Below, one piece after another: positions 34,317-45,825 of a stretch of DNA of 64,000 bases. The stretch lies in the NCBI RefSeq assembly GCF_000004195.4, contig NC_030680.2, positions 142,229,545-142,293,544 on the forward strand, given 5' to 3'. Every line of letters starts with the position of its first letter. Positions within the stretch are counted from its first letter, which is position 1. This DNA is from Xenopus tropicalis. Taxonomy: Eukaryota > Chordata > Amphibia > Anura > Pipidae. The notes under the pieces are model-generated. The model was not told the origin of the DNA. It ran no database searches and saw only the letters and a list, made by a program, of their open reading frames with translations. Position numbers and translations under genes: made by a program.

Positions 34317-36278
34317 GGGGCCGATTAAGTACGACAGGTCCAAAATACAAAAATATTTTCTGCAACTTTTTCGTACATTTGCACAACTTTTTTGTACTTT
34401 GAACGACTTTTTCGTACTTTGCAACAAAATTTGTATTTATCGCAACAAGTACGAAAGTCTCGGATTCATTCAAGCTTCGGTATGGTGACTTTCCTTGGGG
34501 CGGATTGGAGCTGCAGAGTGCCATTGAGCCCTATGGGAGACTTTCCTTGGGGCGGGTTGGAGCTGCAGAGTGCCATTGAGCCCTATAGGAGGCTTTCCTT
34601 GGGCCGGGTTGGAGCTGCAGAGTGCCATTGAGCCCTATGGGAGACTTTCCTTGGGCCGGGTCGGAGCTGCAGAGTGCCATTGAGCCCTATGGGAGACTTT
34701 CCTTGGGCCGGGTTGGGGCTGCAGAGTGCCATTGAGCCCTATGGGAGACTTTCCTTGGGCCGGGTTGGAGCTGCAGAGTGCCATTGAGCCCTATGGGAGA
34801 CTTTCCTTGGGCCAGGTTGGAGCTGCAGAGTGCCATTGAGCCCTATGGGAGACTTTCCTTGGGCCGGGTTGGAGCTGCAGAGTGCCATTGAGCCCTATGG
34901 GAGACTTTCCTTGGGCCAGGTTGGAGCTGCAGAGTGCCATTGAGCCCTATGGGAGACTTTCCTTGGGCCGGGTTGGGGCTGCAGAGTGCCATTGAGCCCT
35001 ATGGGAGACTTTCCTTGGGCCGGGTTGGAGCTGCAGAGTGCCATTGAGCCCTATGGGAGACTTTCTTTGGGCCAGGTTGGAGCTGCAGAGTGCCATTGAG
35101 CCCTATGGGAGACTTTCTTTGGGCCAGGTTGGAGCTGCAGAGTGCCATTGAGCCCTATGGGAGACTTTCCTTGGGCCGGGTTGGAGCTGCAGAGTGCCAT
35201 TGAGCCCTATGGGAGACTTTCTTTGGGCCAGGTTGGAGCTGCAGAGTGCCATTGAGCCCTATGGGAGACTTTCCTTGGGCCAGGTTGGAGCTGCAGAGTG
35301 CCATTGAGCCCTATGGGAGGCTTACCTTGGGCCGGGTTGGAGCTGCAGAGTGCCATTGAGCCCTATGGGAGACTTTCCTTGGGCCGGGTTGGAGCTGCAG
35401 AGTGCCATTGAGCCCTATGGGAGACTTTCCTTGGGCCAGGTTGGAGCTGCAGAGTGCCATTGAGCCCTATGGGAGACTTTCCTTGGGCCGGGTTGGAGCT
35501 GCAGAGTGCCATTGAGCCCTATGGGAGACTTTCCTTGGGCCAGGTTGGAGCTGCAGAGTGCCATTGAGCCCTATGGGAGACTTTCCTTGGGCCGGGTTGG
35601 GGCTGCAGAGTGCCATTGAGCCCTATGGGAGACTTTCCTTGGGCCGGGTTGGAGCTGCAGAGTGCCATTGAGCCCTATGGGAGACTTTCTTTGGGCCAGG
35701 TTGGAGCTGCAGAGTGCCATTGAGCCCTATGGGAGACTTTCTTTGGGCCAGGTTGGAGCTGCAGAGTGCCATTGAGCCCTATGGGAGACTTTCCTTGGGC
35801 CGGGTTGGAGCTGCAGAGTGCCATTGAGCCCTATGGGAGACTTTCTTTGGGCCAGGTTGGAGCTGCAGAGTGCCATTGAGCCCTATGGGAGACTTTCCTT
35901 GGGCCAGGTTGGAGCTGCAGAGTGCCATTGAGCCCTATGGGAGGCTTACCTTGGGCCGGGTTGGAGCTGCAGAGTGCCATTGAGCCCTATGGGAGACTTT
36001 CCTTGGGCCGGGTTGGAGCTGCAGAGTGCCATTGAGCCCTATGGGAGACTTCCAAAATCATGCACAGAAGGATCAAAGCCAGAAAGGTTTTCCCGACGTT
36101 TACGATAGTTCGGATACAAAAATTTTGTGACTTTCGGATCGCCAATATGATATTATCGTGACTATTACAATTTTTTTCATAATATTTCGTGATATTTGCG
36201 ATCATCAGAAATTATCGTATCTAATCTGAATTTTACCCATTTTGGGATTCGAACATGTACTTTGATGAATGTGCCCCT
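34317..36278. mobile_element. GGGGCC-ended MITE with internal 52-bp array
   Basis: Left end GGGGCCGATTAAGTACGA and right end (other strand) AGGGGCACATTCATCAAAG flank motifs shared with the 4.6- and 25.9-kb fragments (TTTTCGTACTTTG, AACAAGTACGAAAGT). Between them lies the large 52-bp array. No clear target duplication, so class is not assigned. Confidence 0.6.
34483..36050. repeat. 52-bp minisatellite, about 30 copies, with 624-bp higher-order repeat
   Basis: Unit GGAGCTGCAGAGTGCCATTG, AGCCCTATGGGAGACTTTCC and TTGGGCCGGGTT. Variants (CCGGGT/CCAGGT, TTCC/TTCT) recur in order: the rare CTTACC unit is at 35321 and 35945, exactly 12 units apart, with similar preceding variants. Confidence 0.96.
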
Positions 36279-36533
36279 ATTTGTAATGGTATTTAGGTTA
36301 TTTGTCTCTGAAAATAAGTTTAGTCCAGTTTGAAAATTAAAAAAATTAGAAATGATAGAGTTTTAGCAAATGTGCCCCTAAGCCTTTGTGCTGTTACCCC
36401 CAATAAGGAACCTTTAAACAAACGTTGCGCAGCGCTGATAATGCAACATTATTCTGTATTCGAGTAATTTTTGGGAATCCATGATAGAATTTTGCAGAAA
36501 AAAATGCTGATGTCATAATTATGTGCCCATTGG
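36279..36533. other. Old repeat remnants
   Basis: Contains TTAGCAAATGTGCCCCTAA near 36.37 kb, like the end of the preceding MITE. No gene. Confidence 0.35.
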
Positions 36534-36844
36534 TAGTGATGAGCGAATTTTTTCACCAGGTGTGGATTCGCCATTGGCGAATGGTTTTGCGAAACTTCTG
36601 GGAAAATTCACCGCAAGTAAAAAAATTTAGTCGCGCGTCAAATTGAGCACGGTCGTGACAAAATTTGGGCGTGGTTGTGTAAAAAAGGACACAAAAAGGG
36701 CGTAAAAAGCGCAGGCGTAAAAAAAAAAGACGCGGGCGACCAAAAAAATCACGTGACAAATGTGTTTTTCGCCGTTTCGAGACTTTTCTTGTCATTTCCC
36801 AATTTTTATGGTGAAGCAAAACAGGACAGATTAGCTCATCACTA
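36534..36844. mobile_element. TAGTGATG-family hAT-like MITE
   Basis: 311 bp, ends TAGTGATGAGCGAATT and TAGTGATGAGCTAATC (other strand). Flanks CCCATTGG (36526-36533) and CCCATTGC (36845-36852) match at 7 of 8. The interior carries degenerate A-rich units of the kind expanded in other copies. Confidence 0.88.
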
Positions 36845-36954
36845 CCCATTGCCTTCAAGGTCAACCAATGGGAACTGATCCCTCCCCAGCCCCTCCCCCT
36901 GTCTATACAAGAAGCTGTCTGGGTTCGGAAGAAATTGACAACATGGGAACTTGT

Positions 36955-37001
36955 TTTTTAGGATAATGGGTTTCTGGATAAGGGATCCCATACCTGTACT
37001 A
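36955..37001 (+). repeat. ACAGGTATGGGA-family terminal fragment
   Basis: GGGTTTCTGGATAAGGGATC followed by CCATACCTGT is the right terminus of the family with 113-bp arrays. No array here. Confidence 0.7.
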
Positions 37002-37064
37002 CGTAGTTAAAAATGGTCTCCAGTCAACAACAAAGTCCCCAGTCTTTGTGGATGGGCTTGTTAG

Positions 37065-37515
37065 TAGCAATGAATGGAATTTTTCACCAGGTTTCCCTCA
37101 TAGACTCCAATGGCTGCAATATATATCAGTAAATATTGCCCTTTTACATCCTTTCCCTTGAGCCGCCATTTAGTGATGGGCTGGGTGCTCCCTCAGAGAT
37201 CAGCTGACAGGAAGTGATGCAGCTCTAACTGTAACAGGAAGTAGTGTGGGAGCAAAAGGCAGAACTCTGCCCATTCATTGGCTGATGGGGCCTAGCATGT
37301 ATGTGTGCCTTGGCTTGTTTGTGTGCACTGTGAATCCTATGATCCCAGGGGGCGGCCCTTAGTACTTAAAATGGCAGTTTTCTATTTAGGATTACCCAAT
37401 GGCACATACTACTAAAAATGGTTTATATAGATGAAGCAGGTTTTACATATAATCTGGTTTATGGGATATATTTTTATAGAGACCAACATCGTTTGGGGGT
37501 ATAGTTTCCCTTTAA
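37065..37515 (-). repeat. TTAAAGG-ended (T2/Kolobok-like) repeat
   Basis: On the - strand starts TTAAAGGGAAACTATACCCC, then AACGATGTTGGTCTCTATAA, a terminus that I know as a very common Xenopus T2-type repeat with TTAA targets. The other end is not clear. Confidence 0.7.
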
Positions 37516-38004
37516 AACAATTCAGGAGAAATCAAGTAAACTGACGATTTGTTGGGCACTTTCTCCAGTAACTTTAAAAGAACAGTTTCACAGGGAAAGT
37601 CTTTGTTTCTTCGCTATGTTTGCATCAGAATATTCCTTTAAAGTTCCTACGTAGGAAAAAATCCATCTGCTTTTCAGCGGGGAGCTCAGCGGCCGCCTGG
37701 CGCGGGATATCATTAGCCGGCTCTTTATACAGGCGGCGGGATACTACAAAGCCATATTGAGCTGTTTATTCTGCCAGGCTCACAGATGATAACTTACTAA
37801 TAGAAATACTTATTATTGATGATTACCTTTTTCCTGTTTTTCTGAATTACCGGGTTTTAACAGGGGCAAAGGCCAAGCTAAACCTACGCTGATCGATGTC
37901 CCTGGGAATAGAAACGTAGGTTTTGTGTGCGCTTAACCATTCCAAATAAATACTCAATGGTTATATCCGGTTCTGAGTGCTGAAACGCTAGGAAATGGTT
38001 ATTA
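37516..38004. other. Unique DNA, candidate conserved non-coding
   Basis: 37650-37900 has a GC-rich stretch (AGCGGCCGCCTGGCGCGGG) then an AT-rich stretch (TTACTAATAGAAATACTTAT) and is not a repeat that I recognise. No exon. Confidence 0.3.
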
Positions 38005-39104
38005 CAGGTATGGGACCTGTTATCCAGAATGCTCGGGACCTGGGGTTTTCCGGATAAGGGATCTTTGCGTAATTTGGATCTCCATAAATTAAGTCTGCTA
38101 AAAATTATTTAACCATTAAATAAACCCAATAGGGCTGTTCTGCCCCCAATAAGGGGTAATTATATCTTAGTTGGGATCAAGTACAGGTACTGTTTTATTA
38201 TTACAGAGAAAAGGGAATCATTTAACCATTAAATAAACCCAATAGGGCTGTTCTGCCCCCAATAAGGGGTAATTATATCTTAGTTGGGATCAAGTACAGG
38301 TACTGTTTTATTATTACAGAGAAAAGGGAATCATTTAACCATGAAATAAACCCAATAGGGCTGTTCTGCCCCAATAAGGGGTAATTATATCTTAGTTGGG
38401 ATCAAGTACAGGTACTGTTTTATTATTACAGAGAAAAGGGAATCATTTAACCATTAAATAAACCCAATAGGGCTGTTCTGCCCCCAATAAGGGGTAATTA
38501 TATCTTAGTTGGGATCAAGTACAGGTACTGTTTTATTATTACAGAGAAAAGGGAATCATTTAACCATTAAATAAACCCAATAGGGCTGTTCTGCCCCAAT
38601 AAGGGGTAATTATATCTTAGTTGGGATCAAGTACAGGTACTGTTTTATTATTACAGAGAAAAGGGAATCATTTAACCATTAAATAAACCCAATAGGGCTG
38701 TTCTGCCCCCAATAAGGGGTAATTATATCTTAGTTGGGATCAAGTACAGGTACTGATTTATTATTACAGAGAAAAGGGAATCATTTAACCATGAAATAAA
38801 CCCAATAGGGCTGTTCTGCCCCAATAAGGGGTAATTATATCTTAGTTGGGATCAAGTACAGGTACTGTTTTATTATTACAGAGAAAAGGGAATCATTTAA
38901 CCATTAAATAAACCCAATAGGGCTGTTCTGCCCCCAATAAGGGGTAATTATATCTTAGTTGGGATCAAGTACAGGTACTGTTTTATTATTACAGAGAAAA
39001 GGGAATCATTTAACCATTAAATAAACCCAATAGGACTGTTCTGCCCCCAATAAGGGGTAATTATATCTTAGTTGGGATCAAGTACAGGTACTGTTTTATT
39101 ATTA
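38005..39104 (+). repeat. ACAGGTATGGGA-family MITE with internal 113-bp array (9 copies), right end lost
   Basis: Intact left end ACAGGTATGGGACCTGTTAT, then nine 112-113-bp units (GGGGTAAT at about 38151 to 39054). The array stops abruptly inside a unit at about 39104, where a hAT-like element begins. Confidence 0.9.
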
Positions 39105-39362
39105 CATTATTCTCAGTTCCCCCAAACCAGGTAGTTAGTAGTAGTTTTGAATTCTTGACTTGGGGGCAAGTTTTGGTTGAATAAAAACAAGATTTCCTAC
39201 CAAATAAAGCCCCTGTAAGCTGATAGGGTGCATAGAGGCTGCCTAATAGCCAATCACAGCCCTTATTTGGCACCTCCATGAACTTTTATGGTGCTTGTGT
39301 TTCTCCCCAAGTCTTTTTACATTTGACTGCGGCTCACAAGTAATAAAGGTTGGGGACCCCTG
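39105..39362 (+). mobile_element. CAGTGATCCCCAACC-family hAT-like element, 5'-truncated
   Basis: Shares CCCCCAAACCAGG, GACTTGGGGGCAAGTTTTGG and CTGTAAGCTGATAGGGTGCA with the complete copy at 62.5 kb, and ends GGTTGGGGACCCCTG. The first 60 bp are missing at the junction with the 113-bp array. Confidence 0.85.
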
Positions 39363-39907
<545 letters not shown>

Positions 39908-40597
39908 TAGAAAAGGTTCAGATGAAGCACCAGGGAGGATATAAACAATAGACCTTATGGCAATGAATTGAATACAGAGGGCTTGAAGTGTTGTTGATGG
40001 GAGATGATGATGTTTGCTCCATCTGTACAAATCTCCTGTCAAATAGACTGCATTGGCTCATTGATATGGTCCTCACCCCAACAGCTCCCTATCCTATCCT
40101 ATTCACCTTAGATGGGCATATCCGGGGAAAGATCTTATAGTGAATGGCCACCTTTACTATATTGTTTGCATACAACAGGCTACATTAACAATCTCTGGGA
40201 GTTAGGTCTTGATGAGCTGCTAAAGAAGTTGTTTCTCAAATTGGATAAGGAAAGAACTAAGTCAACCATCTGCAGTTTGTGTTACTTGTCCTTTAAGATG
40301 CATCAGATCCTGCCCCCAGTGGAATCCTGCTCTTAATGCATTGGCCTGGAAAGAAGGTCCCTATACTTGGTCCAAAGTGGTCCCCATAGTTCCATAGATT
40401 ATTTCTCCAGCCCCCTGTTGGTTACTCAGTATGCCCAGTAGGCACTTAGACCAGGCCAGAGCTCACTGAGCATGTGCAGAGCCTCTGACACCAGTAAGAC
40501 ATTGAATGACTTTGTGTAGTACCCCTGACATAGAGGGCAGACCAAGTGCCAAGTGGTCATTGGTCAATTGTGTATATATCAAAATAGTGTATGTAGC

Positions 40598-40983
40598 CTA
40601 AAGGTGGCCATACACGCTAAGATCCACTCGCTTGGTGAGGTCGCCAAGTGAGCGGATCTTCTCCTGATATCCCCCACCTACGGGTGGCTGATATCGGGTT
40701 GGCCCTGGGGCCAAACGATTGAATTAGAACGACGGGTATAGGCGCCCGTTGGTTCGGGGACCGCATTGATTCGTTGATGCGGTCCCCGAACTGACGGGCG
40801 CCTATACCCGTCGTTCTAATTCAATCTGACTAATTTTCAAACCTGCCCAAACGAGATCTGCCCGATTTTAGGCCAGGTCGGGCAGGCCTGTCGTTAGTGC
40901 CCATACACAGGCCGATAAGCTGCCGAATCTGTCTAAGGGACTGATATCGGCAGCTAGAATCGGCCCGTGTATGGCCAGCTTAA
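40598..40983. repeat. AAGGTGGCCATACAC-family MITE with a 50-bp hairpin
   Basis: Ends CTAAAGGTGGCCATACACG and, on the other strand, TTAAGCTGGCCATACACGG. Arms 40717-40766 and 40777-40826 pair at 48 of 50 positions around a 10-nt loop. Confidence 0.85.
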
Positions 40984-41257
40984 CTCAGTTGCAAAGCATT
41001 ATGGGAATAAAGAGTAAAGTTGCTCTCCCAGATACCTGCTATTCTCTAGTGATAAAATCAGGCTCATAAAAAGATGAGTAAATCGTGCCATTAAAACACA
41101 ACCAAAATGATCACTTTAATGCCACTGTACATCCTGCCTAGTTTTACTATGATTTACTTTTTTTAACCACCCTAATTACTATTATTTTTCTTATTATAAG
41201 GTTTTATTTCACATTATAACGCCGCTGTTCATATGGAAACAAACTGCTCCCTCTTTG

Positions 41258-41276
41258 ACCACTGGGGGGCGAGCTT
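41258..41276 (+). promoter_or_regulatory. CTCF-like motif
   Basis: GACCACTGGGGGGCGAGC matches the CTCF core (CCASYAGRKGGCR) at all but one position. It lies in unique intronic DNA of tafa4. Binding is not shown by sequence alone. Confidence 0.4.
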
Positions 41277-42083
41277 GCCTCTTATGCAAGCTGCTTCCAT
41301 TTCCCCATAAATGTAGATTTTGAGATTTTTAACCCGTGTTTTCGGCTTCCCTGAATTTAAAGCAGCTACACGGAAATAATCTCATTCCGATCATAATATT
41401 CCCCGGCACCAAACCCAGTAACATCGTCTACTACAGTAAATTAATATTTTGTAACTTATGCCTGACTGCACTGTGTTATGTTTGTATTAATGATGCTTCA
41501 TGTTGCTTCTCAATCTGTTCCATTATAAAACAAGGCAATTCATCTTTCTTTTTTTCCCCGTGTTCGTTTCCTAACCCCATTCTAAATCATTGACGAATAA
41601 GGATTCTGGAAATAAATTCTGATACATTCCTGCATTTAATCATTTGATGTGTTCTTTTTCTTGCAATGGATACAAATAACATTGGGTGTGTTTTAGAGGT
41701 TCTTTAACGCTTTGTGGTGGGGGGGGGGATTCACTAAAGCATTAAAATTGAACAGGTTCTTTTGCCGTCAGTGAACTAGCAGTGAAGTTGGCAAAAAAAT
41801 ACCTGTATGATACATACCTTGGGGATACAAGAGGCAGCTGTTCATAGGACCCCTTTTCAGACCCATTATATAATACCTTAGGGCAGGGTTGTCCCCATAC
41901 GTTCTATATTCGTAACCCTGAGCAACCCAATTTGCCCCAAACTGGCTCATCCCCACCCATTTTTTGGTGGGCTGCGCCCCCCCTGGTTCAGTGGGCCACT
42001 GATAGTAGTCCTGCTTGTCCCAGACTGATGGTGGGACTGTCTTAGGGCTTTATTATCATTGAGCTTGATCCAAGTGCTAGAAC

Positions 42084-42440
42084 CAAGGGTCCCCAAACTT
42101 CTGACCCAAGGGGCCGGATCAAGGGCCCCTCAGACTGTTAGGGGGCCAGACCGCCATCACCAGGTGCCCAATCCGCCACTCCCCCCGCCGCTGCAACTGC
42201 AGGGGCGGGGGTGCCTCTTTCATATCCCGCTATCAAACCAGACTGTTCACAACTCCTCCCTCTCGGCGCTGAGTCCTACCTGTACCTGTTCCCCCCAGTC
42301 CGTCCTTCATCTCAGCCCCCCTGTGCCGCTCCCCGCTGAGTCCTCTCTCTCCACTGCCAGGTGGGAGGACGCAGCGGGGACCAGGTAAATTCCACTGGGG
42401 GGCTGGATCCGGCCCATGGGCCGTAGTTTGGGGACCGCTG
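42084..42440. mobile_element. hAT-like MITE, perfect TSD GCTAGAAC
   Basis: 357-bp element with ends CAAGGGTCCCCAAACTTC and CAGCGGTCCCCAAACTAC (other strand), flanked by GCTAGAAC at 42076-42083 and 42441-42448. GC-rich interior. Confidence 0.94.
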
Positions 42441-42850
42441 GCTAGAACACATACCCCATATGTAATAAAAGGCTCTTACCCAGGAGCAGTAACCAATAGC
42501 AACCAATAAGATGTTTCCTTTTAAAGGAAGAACCACAATGTGCCAAAATGTTAGCAAAAAACACACTGGTCCGTGGTACAGCAATCCTTTTCTGCCTTCT
42601 TTCTGCTCGCCGGCTGCGTATGTGAAGTAGAGTGAAAAGCTGCAATTTTTGACTCTACTGCACATGTGCGTGCCCTGGGATCGCAGCGAAAGGAGAAGAA
42701 AGGAAGAGGGTCGCTCGCCTGCATATACCCCGGGCTGGAGCGATTTTCTGCTAATAGTAGGATGAGACATCGCAGTCAGATGCAATTGCCTGTTTATCAA
42801 TGAGATGGGAATAAAGTTGGACCCAACGCTACACAACTAATGTTCTAATC

Positions 42851-43160
42851 CAGTGATCCCCAACCAGTGGCTCAGGGCAACATGTTGCTCCCCAACCCCT
42901 TGGGTGTTGCTCTCAGTGCCCCCAAACCAGGGAGTTATTTTTGAATTCCTGACTTGGGGGCAAGTTTTGGTTGAATAAAAACAAGATTTCCTACCAAATA
43001 AAGCCCCCTGTAAGCTGATAGGGTGCATAGAGGCCCCTAATAGCCAATTACAGCCCTTATTTGGCTCCTCCATTAACTTTTATGGTGCTTGTGTTGCTCT
43101 CCAAGTCTTTTTACATTTGACTGTGGCTCCCGAGTTGTGGCTCAAGGTTGGGGACCCCTG
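42851..43160 (+). mobile_element. CAGTGATCCCCAACC-family hAT-like element
   Basis: 310 bp, CAGTGATCCCCAACC to GGTTGGGGACCCCTG. TCTAATC occurs just before the left end and three bases after the right end, an imperfect duplication. Confidence 0.88.
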
Positions 43161-44001
43161 TAATCTAATCCAACAACATAAAGTGTGTTTCTCATTGAAA
43201 TACATTACATTGACTGATGTAGAAGCCAAGAAACAATTCAATGTTATGGCATTAAATTTTGCTTTATGGTTTTTGTTAATAATTTAGCTGCTAAGAGAAC
43301 ATATTGACATGCACAATACAACGCGGGGAGTCTTGGGCTTCCACCTAAGAACTGGCAGTGGGTGACATGGCCGTGTATATGACAATAAATCCATTGTAAT
43401 GTATAGCGGTGAGCAGTTTATCCCTTGGTTTGTTCCTTTGGGTGTCAGCGCCTTTGGGTATCGGACCCTTTGTGTCAGTGGAGTTTTTATGGATCTTAAA
43501 GTCGCTACACAAAGGACCGGCCAGAAGCTGTTCTGATGCAGTCAAAAAGCATTGCCTTATCCATATGGTGTCCTTTTGTGCAAAAGAACCCAAATTCAAC
43601 TGTTACATTGTTGTGTATTGTCTGCCTCTCTGTCAACTAACAAACAGAACACTTGTTCCGCAGAAATAAACTCTTAATAACTATTATATCTTTAGCCCAA
43701 TGGCGCCTCTAACTGCCCCTAGAATTGATGGAGCTTTTACTCCCTGCAGCACGGTGTCCTAGTGGCTCACCCACTGTCACCAACCCTGGCTCTTGGGTCC
43801 TGTCGGGCAAAGCTGGGTGCCCTGCTCCCACAATAAGGTTCATCATATTTCCTGGGAGTTCCAAACGTTGCCTTTCCATTAGTCAAGACAGTTCACTATG
43901 AGAGTCGAGTACCCTTGGGAGGTTCAATCTAAACTAATTAGCGATGCTCATAATCCTCTCCTCCTACCGCTCATTGTATCTACTAATATATAAACACAGC
44001 C

Positions 44002-44349
44002 TTAAGGTGGCCATACACGCACCGATATTATCGTACGAAACCTCGTTTCGTACGATAATCGGTGCGTGTATGGCATGTCAGCGAGCCGACCGATATCGCA
44101 GGAAGCTGCTGAAATCGGTCGGCTCGCCGATCGGCCAAGTTAGAAAATTTTGATCGGGCGCCATAGAAGGCTCCTGACCAAAATTCTCCCTTCAGAGCTG
44201 AATCGGCAGAAGGAGGTAGAAATCCTATTGTTTCTACCTCCTTACCTGCCGATTCAGCCCTGAATGGTGTGTGGCGGATCTGACGATGTTTCGTGCGACC
44301 GACGGTCGTACGAAACATCGTGAGATCGCCACGTGTATGGCCAGCTTTA
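44002..44349. repeat. AAGGTGGCCATACAC-family MITE with three hairpins
   Basis: Ends TTAAGGTGGCCATACACG and TAAAGCTGGCCATACACG (other strand). Hairpins: 44011-44041 with 44045-44073, 44197-44222 with 44231-44258, and 44284-44300 with 44304-44320. Confidence 0.88.
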
Positions 44350-44570
44350 GATACCCACATGTATCCGCCAGATGTTATTTCCATTGTACATACAGCGACT
44401 GCTTCTTAACCTGCCTCAGATTTCCTTTAGAATGGAGACAATTTGCTGCTTTCCCTGACTCCTCTCCCTACCCACTAGCATTGCATTCTGAGTCAATATG
44501 TCCGTTACAACCAAGAGACCAGCCATGGAAGCAACTGTAAAATGAGAGTCGGAAGGGTTAATATCTGTCA

Positions 44571-44837
44571 GGGCTGATTTACGAATATAGGTGCTAAATT
44601 GCACAAGTGGGGTTACCAATAGCAACCAATCAGCATGTATGCCTATGAAGGCATTTATTCATCCAGGTCATGATATACAGGATCTAGCAGTGACGGGTCT
44701 AAAGGAACTCAGCAAGTCCAGTTGCTCGAGACTTATCAACAGTAGGTGCAGCAATCAGCCAATTGGTTGGAAATCAAAGGGCTGATTGGCAACTCCACTT
44801 GTGCAATTTAGCACCTTTGTTCTTAAATGAACCCTTA
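44571..44837. repeat. MITE with long inverted ends
   Basis: Left GGTGCTAAATTGCACAAGTG (from 44590) pairs with right CACTTGTGCAATTTAGCACC (to 44817), and the outer AGGGCTGATTTACGAATA is loosely mirrored by TTCTTAAATGAACCCTT. No target duplication recognised. Confidence 0.7.
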
Positions 44838-45289
44838 TGTTGGGAACAAAGGTTATTCCTATTCTGTAGCCCGGAACTGTGCATCAAAGATATTGTAGCA
44901 GCTCATGATGAGATAGGTCAGCGGCCGGGGCAGGTTAAAGAGAGTCAGAAATTATAATGGATGCCAAAAAGTATAGGATAAGGGCAGGGGCAGGTCTAGA
45001 TCACAACGGAAGTGATTAATAATCAAGCTCATCAAACAGGGAGAGCCTGACTAATACAGCCGCTTGATTGGACAATTGTGTGGTGTTGATCTAATGAGGC
45101 TGCAAAGGGAATGCATTGGAAGTGGTTAATACATTGAGGTGGAAAGAACTTCCAGGGCCTCCACTAATAAAGACATCAGCCAATCAGATCAAGGTTTTAT
45201 GGGATAATACAGTGTTTTTCAACCACTGTTCCTGGTGTGCCGTAGGCAGGGCCGCAATTTTATTTTCAAAAAAAAATCCGGGCCCTGTC

Positions 45290-45350
45290 ATTGGTTGCGC
45301 CCCGTGTGTACGGGTGACGTCAGTACGCACGGGGCGCAACGTTATAAAAG
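45290..45350 (+). promoter_or_regulatory. CCAAT-CRE-TATA promoter-like block in a hAT-like element
   Basis: ATTGGT (45290-45295), 19 nt, TGACGTCA (45315-45322), 20 nt, TATAAAAG (45343-45350). The CRE sits in the loop of an inverted repeat TGCGCCCCGTG / CACGGGGCGCA. Same arrangement at 10766-10826 on the - strand. Confidence 0.6.
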
Positions 45351-45451
45351 GGCCTGAGTGCGGTCGCGTGTAGGCAGAAGTGCAGAGGCGGCGCGCGTGA
45401 GGGGAAGATGCTGCTGAAGCCGCCGAAGAGCAGAAGTAAAATGCTGCTGGG

Positions 45452-45825
45452 CACCAATGTATTAGGGGGGGCCACGGGGCACACTGACTTATGGGGGCAC
45501 TGCTGCTGGGCACCAATGTACTAGGGGGGCACTGCTCTTGGCACCAATGTACTAGGGGGGCACTGCTGCTGGGCACCAATGTACTAGGGGGGCACTGCTC
45601 TTGGCACCAATGTACTAGGGGGGCACTGCTGCTGGGCACCAATGTACTAGGGGGGCACTGCTCTTGGCACCAATGTACTAGGGGGGCACTGCTGCTGGGC
45701 ACCAATGTACTAGGGGGGCACTGCTCTTGGCACCAATGTACTAGGGGGGCACTGCTGCTGGGCACCAGTGTACTAGGGGGGCACTGCTCTTGGCACCAGT
45801 GTACTAGGGGGGCACTGCTGCTGGG
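45452..45825. repeat. 63-bp dimeric minisatellite, about 6 copies
   Basis: Two alternating half-units (GCACTGCTGCTGGGCACC and GCACTGCTCTTGGCACC, each followed by AATGTACTAGGGGG) make a 63-bp period. Frame length divisible by 3 yields spurious frames on both strands (45184-45828 and 45491-45916). Confidence 0.94.

Noticed and set aside
42843..43170. Perfect target duplication for the hAT-like element at 42851-43160
   Set aside because: Flanking octamers differ; only TCTAATC repeats, offset by three bases, so I list it as imperfect.
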